Shown here: one piece after another, positions 25,564 through 32,733 of the stretch | Position numbering within the stretch: the first letter of the stretch is position 1 | Layout of the letters: every line of letters starts with the position of its first letter | Source of the DNA: Kitasatospora sp. MAA19 | GTDB lineage: Bacteria; Actinomycetota; Actinomycetes; Streptomycetales; Streptomycetaceae | NCBI RefSeq assembly: GCF_029894125.1 | Contig: NZ_JARXYZ010000028.1 | Coordinates: 1 to 64,000, forward strand | Direction: 5' to 3' | Length of the DNA: 64,000 nt | The notes under the pieces: model-generated | Database searches by the model: none | Told to the model about the DNA's origin: nothing | Seen by the model: only the letters and a program-made list of their open reading frames with translations | Program-made: the position numbers and the translations under genes

Positions 25564-26610
25564 ATGGGTGCTGCAACAACCGACACCGACGTGGTGCACA
25601 TTCTCTGGATCAACGCCGGTCTCAGCTGTGACGGCGACTCCGTCTCGCTGACCGCCGCCATGCAGCCGAGCATCGAGGAGATCGTCACCGGTGCGCTGCC
25701 CGGCCTGCCCCGGGTCGCGGTGCACTGGCCGCTGATCGACTTCGAGTGCGGCCCGGTCCAGGGCGCGGACAACTTCGTCGAGTGGTTCTTCAAGGCCGAT
25801 CGCGGCGAGCTCGACCCGTTCGTCCTGGTCGTCGAGGGGTCCATCCCCAACGAGAAGATCAAGAAGGAGGGTTACTGGTGCGGGTTCGGCGACGATCCCG
25901 CGACCGGCCAGCCCATCACCACCAGTGAGTGGCTGGACCGGCTCGCCGCCAAGGCCACCGCCGTGGTGGCGATCGGCACCTGCGCCACGTACGGCGGCAT
26001 CCACGCGATGGCCGGCAACCCGACCGGTGCGATGGGCGTGCCGGACTACCTCGGCTGGGACTGGAAGTCCAAGGCCGGGCTGCCGATCGTCTGCGTGCCG
26101 GGCTGCCCGATCCAGCCCGACAACTTCGCCGAGACGCTCACCTACCTGCTGTACCAGCTGGCCGGCTCCGCCCCGATGATCCCGCTCGACGACAAGCTGC
26201 GGCCGGCCTGGCTGTTCGGCGCCACCGTGCACGAGGGCTGCGACCGCGGCGGCTACTACGAGCAGGGCCAGTTCGCCACGGAGTACGGCACCCCCGAGTG
26301 CCTGGTGCGGCTCGGTTGCTGGGGTCCGGTCGTCAAGTGCAACGTCGCCAAGCGCGGCTGGACCAACGGCATCGGCGGCTGCCCGAACGTGGGCGGCATC
26401 TGCATCGCCTGCACCATGCCGGGCTTCCCGGACAAGTTCATGCCGTTCATGGACCCGCCGCCCGGCGCGCGGGTCTCCACCGACGCCAGTTCCGCGTACG
26501 GGGCGCTGATCCGCCGACTGCGCGCGATCACCCAGAAGACCGTCGACAAGGAACCGAAGTGGCGCCACAAGGGCGGCCGCCTGACCACGGGCTACCGCCC
26601 GCCCTGGTGA
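25564..26610 (+). CDS. hhyS: Group 1h [NiFe]-hydrogenase small subunit
   Basis: A 348-residue electron-transfer subunit of the high-affinity actinobacterial uptake hydrogenase. The first cluster motif reads CDGD (Cys22, Asp25) where most small subunits have CxxC. This Asp ligand to the proximal [4Fe-4S] cluster is a hallmark of group 1h enzymes. GTCATYGG and PGCPIQPD supply the other proximal Cys, and the HEGC...GGCPNVGGICIAC region carries the medial and distal cluster ligands. There is no Tat signal, consistent with the family. Its partner hhyL follows. AGGAGG lies 7 nt before ATG 25564. The enzyme oxidises trace H2, classically for persistence in starved cells or spores. Confidence 0.95.
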   Translation: MGAATTDTDVVHILWINAGLSCDGDSVSLTAAMQPSIEEIVTGALPGLPRVAVHWPLIDFECGPVQGADNFVEWFFKADRGELDPFVLVVEGSIPNEKIKKEGYWCGFGDDPATGQPITTSEWLDRLAAKATAVVAIGTCATYGGIHAMAGNPTGAMGVPDYLGWDWKSKAGLPIVCVPGCPIQPDNFAETLTYLLYQLAGSAPMIPLDDKLRPAWLFGATVHEGCDRGGYYEQGQFATEYGTPECLVRLGCWGPVVKCNVAKRGWTNGIGGCPNVGGICIACTMPGFPDKFMPFMDPPPGARVSTDASSAYGALIRRLRAITQKTVDKEPKWRHKGGRLTTGYRPPW

Positions 26611-26616
26611 CGCCCG

Positions 26617-26644
26617 GGGCCGCACGCCTGCGGGCGTGCGGCCC
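26617..26644 (+). terminator. Hairpin between hhyS and hhyL
   Basis: Perfect 11-bp stem 26617-26627 with 26634-26644 and a 6-nt loop, 6 bp after the hhyS stop. Since both subunits are needed in equal amounts, it is more likely an mRNA-stability or partial-attenuation element than a full terminator. Confidence 0.55.
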
Positions 26645-26698
26645 GTCGCCGCCGCCCGCTCCCCCTCCCCGCTCGTAGAGAAGGGCACGACACACACG

Positions 26699-28483
26699 AT
26701 GGCACCGACTACCAAGGCGGCCGGCGACGGCAACGGCCTGACCGAGATGTCCTGGGACCCGATCACCCGGATCGTGGGCAGCCTCGGCATCCACACCAAG
26801 ATCGACTTCAAGCAGAAGCGGGTCGCGGAGTGCTACAGCACCTCCTCGGTCTTCCGCGGCTACAGCGTCTTCATGCGCGGGAAGGACCCGCGGGACGCGC
26901 ACTTCATCACCAGCCGGATCTGCGGGATCTGCGGCGACAACCACGCCACCTGTTCGGTCTACACCCAGAACATGGCGTACGGCGTGAAGCCCCCGCACCT
27001 CGGAGAGTGGATCATCAACCTCGGCGAGGCCGCCGAGTACATGTTCGACCACAACATCTTCCAGGAGAACCTGGTCGGGGTCGACTACTGCGAGAAGATG
27101 GTCCGCGAGACCAACCCGGGCGTGCTGGAGCTGGCCGAGCGCACCGAGGCGCCGCACGCCGGCGACCACGGGTACCGGACCATCGCCGACATCATGCGCT
27201 CGCTCAACCCGATCGAGGGCGAGTTCTACCGTGAGGCGCTCCAGGTCAGCCGGTACACCCGGGAGATGTTCTGCCTGATGGAGGGCCGCCACGTGCACCC
27301 CTCCACGCTCTACCCGGGCGGCGTCGGCACGGTGGCGACGGTTCAGCTGTTCACCGACTACCTGACCCGGCTGATGCGGTACGTGGAGTTCATGAAGAAG
27401 GTCGTGCCGCTGCACGACGACCTCTTCGACTTCTTCTACGAGGCGCTGCCCGGCTACGAGGAGGTCGGCCGGCGACGGGTCCTGCTCGGGTGCTGGGGCA
27501 GCCTCAACGACCCCGACCACTGCGACTTCACGTACCGCAACATGTCGGACTGGGGCCGCAGGATGTTCGTCACCCCCGGCATCATCGTGGACGGCAAGCT
27601 GGTCACCAACGACCTGACGACGATCAACCTCGGCATCCGGATCCTGCTCGGCAGCTCCTACTACGAGGACTGGCAGGGCAAGGAGCTCTTCGTCACCCAC
27701 GACCCGCTGGGCAACCCGGTCGACCCCCGGCACCCCTGGAACCAGCACACCATCCCCGCCCCGCAGAAGCGCGACTTCGACGACAAGTACAGCTGGGTGA
27801 TGTCCCCCCGCTGGTTCGACGGCAAGGACTACCTGGCCCTGGACACCGGCGGCGGCCCGATCGCCCGGTTGTGGTCCACCGCCCTGTCGGGGCTGGTCGA
27901 CATCGGCTACATCAAGGCCACCGGGCACAGTGTGCAGATCAACCTGCCCCGCTCGATGACGAAGCCGGAGACCACCTTCGAGTGGAAGATCCCGCAGTGG
28001 AGCAACGCCATCGAGCGCAACCGCGCCCGCACCTACTTCCAGGCGTACGCGGCGGCGGCCGCCCTCCACTTCGCGGAGAAGGCGCTGGACGAGGTGCGCG
28101 CCGGGCGCAGCCAGACCTGGGAGCGCTTCGAGGTGCCGGACGAGTCGATCGGCTGCGGCTTCACCGAGGCGGTGCGCGGGGTGCTCTCCCACCACATGGT
28201 GATCCGCGACGGCAAGATCGCCAACTACCACCCGTACCCGCCCACCCCGTGGAACGCCAGCGTCCGCGACAGCTTCGGCACCCCCGGCCCGTACGAGGAC
28301 GCGGTGCAGAACACCCCGATCTTCGAGGAGAACACCCCGGAGAACTTCAAGGGCATCGACATCATGCGCGCGGTGCGCAGCTTCGACCCCTGCCTGCCGT
28401 GCGGCGTGCACATGTACGTGGGGGGCGGGCGCACCCTGCAGACCATGCACGTGCCCACCGGCCTGAGCGGGCTGGCCGGATGA
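26699..28483 (+). CDS. hhyL: Group 1h [NiFe]-hydrogenase large subunit
   Basis: A 594-residue catalytic subunit. The N-terminal NiFe ligand motif is RICGICGDNH (Cys75, Cys78) and the C-terminal one is DPCLPCGVH (Cys565, Cys568, His571). It is followed by a 23-residue extension that must be removed after His571 by a maturation protease, encoded at 31635. The enzyme splits H2 heterolytically and passes electrons to HhyS. The start ATG 26699 is preferred over an upstream in-frame start that would overlap the intergenic hairpin; the ribosome site (GAGAAGGG) is rather distant. The stop overlaps the NifU-like gene (ATGA). Confidence 0.96.
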   Translation: MAPTTKAAGDGNGLTEMSWDPITRIVGSLGIHTKIDFKQKRVAECYSTSSVFRGYSVFMRGKDPRDAHFITSRICGICGDNHATCSVYTQNMAYGVKPPHLGEWIINLGEAAEYMFDHNIFQENLVGVDYCEKMVRETNPGVLELAERTEAPHAGDHGYRTIADIMRSLNPIEGEFYREALQVSRYTREMFCLMEGRHVHPSTLYPGGVGTVATVQLFTDYLTRLMRYVEFMKKVVPLHDDLFDFFYEALPGYEEVGRRRVLLGCWGSLNDPDHCDFTYRNMSDWGRRMFVTPGIIVDGKLVTNDLTTINLGIRILLGSSYYEDWQGKELFVTHDPLGNPVDPRHPWNQHTIPAPQKRDFDDKYSWVMSPRWFDGKDYLALDTGGGPIARLWSTALSGLVDIGYIKATGHSVQINLPRSMTKPETTFEWKIPQWSNAIERNRARTYFQAYAAAAALHFAEKALDEVRAGRSQTWERFEVPDESIGCGFTEAVRGVLSHHMVIRDGKIANYHPYPPTPWNASVRDSFGTPGPYEDAVQNTPIFEENTPENFKGIDIMRAVRSFDPCLPCGVHMYVGGGRTLQTMHVPTGLSGLAG

Positions 28484-28947
28484 CGGCCGAGCAGACCGGC
28501 CGGCGCATCCAGGAGACCCTGGACGCCCTGGCCGGCAGCGGTGCCGAGCAGGCGGGCGAGCAACTCGTCCGCGACCTGATGGAGTTCTACGGCGGGGGGC
28601 TGGCCCGGCTCGTCCCCGCGCTGCCCCCGTCCGTCCTGGCGCGGCTGCTGGACGACCCGGTCGTGGCCGGGCTGCTGCTCCTGCACGATCTGCACCCCGA
28701 GGACGTGACCGCCCGGATCGGCCGGGCGCTCGCCGCCCTGCCCGAGCAGATCGAGGTGCTCGGCTTCGACCCGGGCACCGGCACGCTGCGGCTGCGCCGG
28801 ACGGCCTCCGGCTGTGGCTGCGGCGAGCAGGAGGTGGAGGCCGTACTCGCCTGCCACGCGCCCGAGGTGACGGCCCTGGAGCTGGAACGCGCCCCGCAGC
28901 TGCTGCAGATCGGCACCCGCCCGACCCTGCCCGCGGAGGCGCGATGA
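28480..28947 (+). CDS. NifU-like C-terminal domain protein of the hydrogenase operon
   Basis: 155 residues. The first 75 are helical and specific to hydrogenase operons (VRDLMEFYGGGLARLVPALP). Residues about 78-140 resemble the NifU/Nfu Fe-S carrier domain (GTLRLRRTASGCGCGEQEVE). Canonical Nfu proteins use CxxC, whereas here it is CxC (Cys112, Cys114) plus Cys125, so cluster binding may differ. It overlaps hhyL and the next gene by 4 nt each. A role in delivering Fe-S clusters to HhyS, which needs three, is inferred. Confidence 0.8.
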   Translation: MTAEQTGRRIQETLDALAGSGAEQAGEQLVRDLMEFYGGGLARLVPALPPSVLARLLDDPVVAGLLLLHDLHPEDVTARIGRALAALPEQIEVLGFDPGTGTLRLRRTASGCGCGEQEVEAVLACHAPEVTALELERAPQLLQIGTRPTLPAEAR

Positions 28948-29591
28948 GCACCCGCCGGTTCTCCCACGCGGGCACCGCCCTGCTGCACCGGCTACGCGAG
29001 CCCGCGCCGCCGCGGCCCGAGCGGTGCGAGTTCTGCGGCCTGGACCTGCCACCCGGCCACCGCCACCTGGTGGACACCGAGGAGCGCGCCCTGACCTGCG
29101 CCTGCACCGCCTGCGGCCTGCTGTTCCAGCAGCCGGGCGCGTCCGACGGCCGCTACCGCAGCGTGCCGGCCCGCTGCCTGGTCGATCCGGACGGGCCCTT
29201 GGACGAGCGGTCCTGGTCGGTGCTGGGGATCCCGGTCGGCACCGCGTTCCTGTTCCGCAACGCCGCGCTGGACCGGCTGCTCGCCTGCTACCCCGGGCCG
29301 GCCGGTGCCACCGAGAGCGAACTGGACGAGGAGGCCTGGCAGCGCGCCCTCGGCGAGAGCCGGCTGGCCGCCGCTCTGGAGCCGGACGTGGAGGCCCTGC
29401 TGCTGCGCCGGGACGGCCGGCTCGTCGAGTGCTTCCTGGTGCCGATCGACGTCTGCTACGAGCTGGTCGGCCGACTGCGGTTGTGCTGGCACGGCTTCGA
29501 CGGCGGGGCCGAGGCGCGGGCCGAACTCGACGCGTTCTTCGCGAGGTTGGCCGTCCGGGCCCGTCCCCTGCCCGCGGAGGTGACGGCGTGA
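28944..29591 (+). CDS. DUF5947 protein, Cys-rich, hydrogenase-associated
   Basis: 215 residues with no assigned biochemical role. Near the N-terminus Cys28-x2-Cys31 and a second group Cys52, Cys54, Cys57 (LTCACTACG) could form a zinc ribbon or rubredoxin-like iron site. The rest is mixed alpha/beta with conserved-looking RNAALDRLLACYPGPAG and LVECFLVPIDVCYELVG. ATGA coupling to both neighbours means it is made together with the hydrogenase. It may be an electron-transfer or maturation partner; the family name is from recall and the function is inference. Confidence 0.75.
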   Translation: MSTRRFSHAGTALLHRLREPAPPRPERCEFCGLDLPPGHRHLVDTEERALTCACTACGLLFQQPGASDGRYRSVPARCLVDPDGPLDERSWSVLGIPVGTAFLFRNAALDRLLACYPGPAGATESELDEEAWQRALGESRLAAALEPDVEALLLRRDGRLVECFLVPIDVCYELVGRLRLCWHGFDGGAEARAELDAFFARLAVRARPLPAEVTA

Positions 29592-30232
29592 CCGCCCTCG
29601 GCTTCGCCTGTACCGGCGTGCGCTCCGAACCGTACGCGGCCGGGCCGACCCTGGTGTTCCGACTGCGGATCACCGCCCCGGCCGACACCCGGGTGCACGC
29701 CCTCGCGCTCCAGTGCCAGCTGCGCATCGAACCGGGCCGCCGGTCCTACAGCGGGGCGGAGGGCGAGCGGCTGACCGACCTGTTCGGCGAACGGGAGCGC
29801 TGGGCGACCACGCTCAACCCGCTCCAGTTCGCCACCGTGCCGCTGCTGGTGCCCGGATTCACCGGCGAGACCGAGGCCGACCTGGTGGTGCCGTGCAGCT
29901 ACGACCTGGAGGTGGCCTCAGCCCGCTACTTCCGGGCGTTGGACGGCGGCGAGGTGCCGCTGCTGCTGCTCTTCTCCGGCACCGCCTTCGCCGGCCCCGG
30001 CGGCTTCCAGGTCACCCCGGTGCCCTGGGACAAGGAGGCCTCGGTGCGGATGCCGGTGCGGGTCTGGCGCGAGGCGATCGACCAGCACTTCCCCGGCTGC
30101 GGCTGGCTGCGGCTGCCGGACGACCTGATGGACGCCCTGCTGGCCTACCGCTCCCGGCGGGCCCTGCCCTCCTGGGAGGCGACGGTGCGGGAACTGCTCG
30201 CGACGACGGCGGTCGGGGAGGGGGCCCGGTGA
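29588..30232 (+). CDS. DUF6084 protein, hydrogenase-associated
   Basis: 214 residues. Predominantly beta, with an N-terminal sandwich-like region (LVFRLRITAPADTRVHALAL) and later blocks LFGERERWATTLNPLQFATV and GFQVTPVPWDKEASVRMPV. There is one internal Cys (CQLRIEPGRRSYSG) and no metal-binding cluster, signal or membrane span. GTG 29588 overlaps the previous stop by 4 nt (GTGA). I assign it to DUF6084 by recall. Genes of this kind sit between hydrogenase structural and maturation genes in actinobacteria; function unknown. Confidence 0.72.
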   Translation: MTALGFACTGVRSEPYAAGPTLVFRLRITAPADTRVHALALQCQLRIEPGRRSYSGAEGERLTDLFGERERWATTLNPLQFATVPLLVPGFTGETEADLVVPCSYDLEVASARYFRALDGGEVPLLLLFSGTAFAGPGGFQVTPVPWDKEASVRMPVRVWREAIDQHFPGCGWLRLPDDLMDALLAYRSRRALPSWEATVRELLATTAVGEGAR

Positions 30233-31638
30233 GCGCCTTCCCGGCCGGGATCGAGAGCGGCTTCGCGGCCGCCCGGCAGATCGCCGACGCGGTGCTGCTG
30301 GAGGGCTACGTGCTCTACCCGTACCGCGCCTCGGCGGCCAAGAACCGGCTGCGCTGGCAGTTCGGCGTCCTGGTCCCGCCCGAGTACACCGCGCAGGGCG
30401 GCGAGCACTCCCACCAGCGCACCGAGTGCCTGGTGGAACCGCGCGGCGGCGACCGGTTGGCCGTCGAACTGCGCTTCCTGCGCGTCCAGCGGCGCATCGT
30501 CGAACGGGCCACCGCCACCGGGGGCTTCGAGCCGGTGGAACGGCTGGAGCTCGCCGACCGGGTGTTCGTCGCGTGGGACGAGGCCGTCGAGGAGCGAATC
30601 GAACTGCTGCTTCCGGTCGAGGAGTTGGCCGCAGACGGGGTGCTGCGGCCGTTCCGGCTGCCGGGCGTCGGCGAGACGGAACTGCTGCGCGAGAACGACG
30701 CGGCCGTCGGCCGACTGGTGCGTCGCCGCGAACAGGTCGACGGCCTGCTGCGGCTGACCGCCGAGGAACTCCCCGGCCCGTACCGGGCGCAGCGCCTGAC
30801 GGTGGTGGTGGAGAACACCTCCACCTGGACACCGGCCCGGCATGCCCGCCGGGAGGAGGCGCTGCCGCGCTCCCTCGTCTCGGCACACCTGCTGCTCGGA
30901 CTGGAGCACGGCTGCTTCCTGTCCGTCACCGACCCGCCGGAGTGGGCCCGCCCGGCCGTCGAGCGGTGCCGCAACGAGCACACCTGGCCGGTGCTGGCCG
31001 GACCGGACCGCGGGCGCCGGGTGGTGCTCTCCTCGCCGATCATCCTGGAGGACCACCCGCAGGTCGCCCCGGAGAGCCTCGGCACCCTCTACGACGCCAC
31101 CGAGATCGACGAGATCCTGGCGCTGCGGACGGCGGCCCTGACCGACCAGGAGAAGCGGGAGGCCCGGGGCACCGACGAACGGGCCGGCGCCGTGATCGAC
31201 CTGGCGGACTCCATGCCGCCCGAGGTCCTGGAGCGCCTGCACGGAGCCGTCCGCGGGCTGCGCGAGATCACCGGGGGCCCTCCCGAGGCGGAGCAGCCCT
31301 GGTGGGACCCGGGCAATGATCCGGCGGTCGACCCCGAGCGGGACCGGGTGCTCGTCGACGGCCACTCCGTCGGCGCCGGCAGCCGGGTCCTGCTGCGGCC
31401 CGGGCGGCGGCGCACCGATGCCCAGGACCTGTTCCTGCACGGGCGGACCGCCGTCGTCGAGGCGGTGCTCCACGACGTCGACGGGTCGGTGCACCTGGCG
31501 GTCACGGTGGACGGCGACCCGGGCGCGGACCTGTGGCGGGCGCAGGGCCGGTTCCGCTACTTCCAACCCGACGAGGTCACCCCGCTGGGCGAGGCCCCGC
31601 CACCGGCGGACGGCGCCGTCCGGACGGAGGGCCCGTGA
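30229..31638 (+). CDS. Unassigned 470-residue protein of the hydrogenase operon
   Basis: A soluble protein I do not recognise. The N-terminal part (LEGYVLYPYRASAAKNRLRW, then QFGVLVPPEYTAQGG) leads into long charged beta-rich regions. A central segment has PLxDxxx-like loops and a Cys (VERCRNEHTWPVL). The C-terminus carries a basic stretch RVLLRPGRRRTDAQDLFLHG with an HG turn, resembling a small SH3-like barrel, and ends VRTEGP. It has GTGA coupling on both sides, between DUF6084 and the maturation protease. It has no signal or membrane span. Its conserved-looking aromatic start LYPYRASAAKNRLRW suggests a real binding surface. Role unknown; a scaffold or maturation factor is a guess. Confidence 0.75.
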   Translation: MSAFPAGIESGFAAARQIADAVLLEGYVLYPYRASAAKNRLRWQFGVLVPPEYTAQGGEHSHQRTECLVEPRGGDRLAVELRFLRVQRRIVERATATGGFEPVERLELADRVFVAWDEAVEERIELLLPVEELAADGVLRPFRLPGVGETELLRENDAAVGRLVRRREQVDGLLRLTAEELPGPYRAQRLTVVVENTSTWTPARHARREEALPRSLVSAHLLLGLEHGCFLSVTDPPEWARPAVERCRNEHTWPVLAGPDRGRRVVLSSPIILEDHPQVAPESLGTLYDATEIDEILALRTAALTDQEKREARGTDERAGAVIDLADSMPPEVLERLHGAVRGLREITGGPPEAEQPWWDPGNDPAVDPERDRVLVDGHSVGAGSRVLLRPGRRRTDAQDLFLHGRTAVVEAVLHDVDGSVHLAVTVDGDPGADLWRAQGRFRYFQPDEVTPLGEAPPPADGAVRTEGP

Positions 31639-32141
31639 ACGCCGGGGCGGTCCTGGTCGCCGGGGTGGGCAACATCTTCCTCGGCGACGACGGGTTCGGC
31701 GTGGAGACCGTCCGCCGGCTCGCCGCCCACCCGGTGCCGACGGGCGTCGAGGTGGTCGACGTCGGCGTCCGTGGGGTGGATCTGGCGTACCGGCTGCTCG
31801 ACGGCTACCGGACCGCGGTGCTGGTGGACGCCACCTGCCGCGGCGGGGCGCCGGGCACGGTCTACCTCATCGAAGCGGCCGCCGAACCGCTGGAGGCACC
31901 GGTGCTGGACGGGCACCGGATGGGGCCCGACGCGGTGCTCGCCCTGTTGGCCACGCTCGCCGCCGGCACCGGCGGCGAGCCACCCGGACGGGTGCTGGTG
32001 GTCGGGTGCGAGCCGGCGTCGCTGGAGGAGGGCATCGGGCTGAGCACCCCGGTCGCCGCCGCTGTCGAGGAGGCGGTCCAGATGATCCTGCGGGTCGTGG
32101 ACGAGGTCACACAACCGGAGAAGGAGACAACACCATGCTGA
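31635..32141 (+). CDS. Hydrogenase maturation endopeptidase (HyaD/HybD/HycI type)
   Basis: 168 residues. The N-terminus AVLVAGVGNIFLGDDGFGVE is the diagnostic GxGNxxxxDDGxG motif whose acidic residue contacts nickel. VVDVGVRGVDLAYRLLDGY and VDATCRGGAPG follow as in the HybD fold. It would clip the 23-residue tail of HhyL after His571 once nickel is inserted, closing the active site. It starts at GTG 31635 overlapping the previous stop, and its end overlaps the small peptide gene by 7 nt. The length is normal. Confidence 0.9.
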   Translation: MNAGAVLVAGVGNIFLGDDGFGVETVRRLAAHPVPTGVEVVDVGVRGVDLAYRLLDGYRTAVLVDATCRGGAPGTVYLIEAAAEPLEAPVLDGHRMGPDAVLALLATLAAGTGGEPPGRVLVVGCEPASLEEGIGLSTPVAAAVEEAVQMILRVVDEVTQPEKETTPC

Positions 32142-32239
32142 GGAAACTGCTCTGCGCGACCCTGCTGGCAGGGGTCGCGGCCCTGGTCTGGCAGAGCCTG
32201 CCGGACCTCAGGCGGTACCTGCGCCTGTCACGGATGTGA
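32135..32239 (+). CDS. 34-residue membrane peptide (DUF6893 type)
   Basis: The peptide reads MLRKLLCATLLAGVAALVWQ followed by SLPDLRRYLRLSRM. It has a basic N-terminus, one membrane span (about residues 5-20) and a basic amphipathic tail. This matches the DUF6893 small-protein family as I recall it. The ATG overlaps the protease gene by 7 nt and follows GAGAAGGAGAC, a strong ribosome site. It is the last gene of the structural operon. It could tether the cytoplasmic hydrogenase to the membrane or quinone pool; this is inference. Confidence 0.75.
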   Translation: MLRKLLCATLLAGVAALVWQSLPDLRRYLRLSRM

Positions 32240-32269
32240 GGCGCGGATTGCTGCGAACGGTGCAGCCGC

Positions 32270-32315
32270 GGGCGCGGTGGCGGCGCGGCTTCGAGTCGTC
32301 GACGCCACCGCGCCC
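32270..32315 (+). terminator. Hairpin between the structural and hyp gene blocks
   Basis: Perfect 13-bp stem 32270-32282 with 32303-32315 and a 20-nt loop, 30 bp after the DUF6893 stop and 40 bp before hypA. It probably separates, at least partly, the hhy and hyp transcripts. Confidence 0.65.
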
Positions 32316-32355
32316 TGTAATGGGGCCCGTTGCCGCCGGCCGTGGGAAGGGACCG

Positions 32356-32733
32356 ATGCACGAGATGTCGATCGCCGCCGCCGTCGTCGAGCAGGTGGAC
32401 CGGGCCGCGCGTGAACACGGGGCCCAGGGTGTCGCGCGGGTACGGCTGCGGGTCGGTGAACTGGCCGGCGTGGTCCCGCAGGCACTCGACTTCTGCTTCG
32501 AACTCGCCTGCGCCGGAACGCTGCTGGAAGGGGCCGCGCTGCAGGCCGAGTCCGTCGCGGCACGCGCCCGCTGCACCCCCTGCGCGGTCGAGTGGGCCGT
32601 CGGCATGCCGCCGGACCTCGGCTGCCCGAGCTGCGCCGGCGGCAGCGTCGAGCTGCTGTCCGGACGCGAGCTGCAGATCCTCGACGTCGAATGGGCCGAG
32701 CGCCCCGGCGTCCAGGCCGATCAGAAAGGCTGA
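32356..32733 (+). CDS. hypA: Hydrogenase nickel incorporation protein HypA
   Basis: A 125-residue nickel chaperone. The N-terminal MHEMS supplies the Ni-binding His2. Two CxxC knuckles (CTPC and CPSC, around residues 73-95) bind structural zinc, though the spacing residues differ from the enterobacterial form. With HypB it loads nickel into the HhyL precursor. First gene of the hyp block; its stop overlaps hypB by 1 nt (TGATG). Confidence 0.93.
   Translation: MHEMSIAAAVVEQVDRAAREHGAQGVARVRLRVGELAGVVPQALDFCFELACAGTLLEGAALQAESVAARARCTPCAVEWAVGMPPDLGCPSCAGGSVELLSGRELQILDVEWAERPGVQADQKG

Noticed and set aside
26636..26698. Upstream in-frame start for hhyL
   Set aside because: It would begin within the intergenic hairpin and add residues not seen in the family. 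ATG 26699 matches the usual N-terminus.
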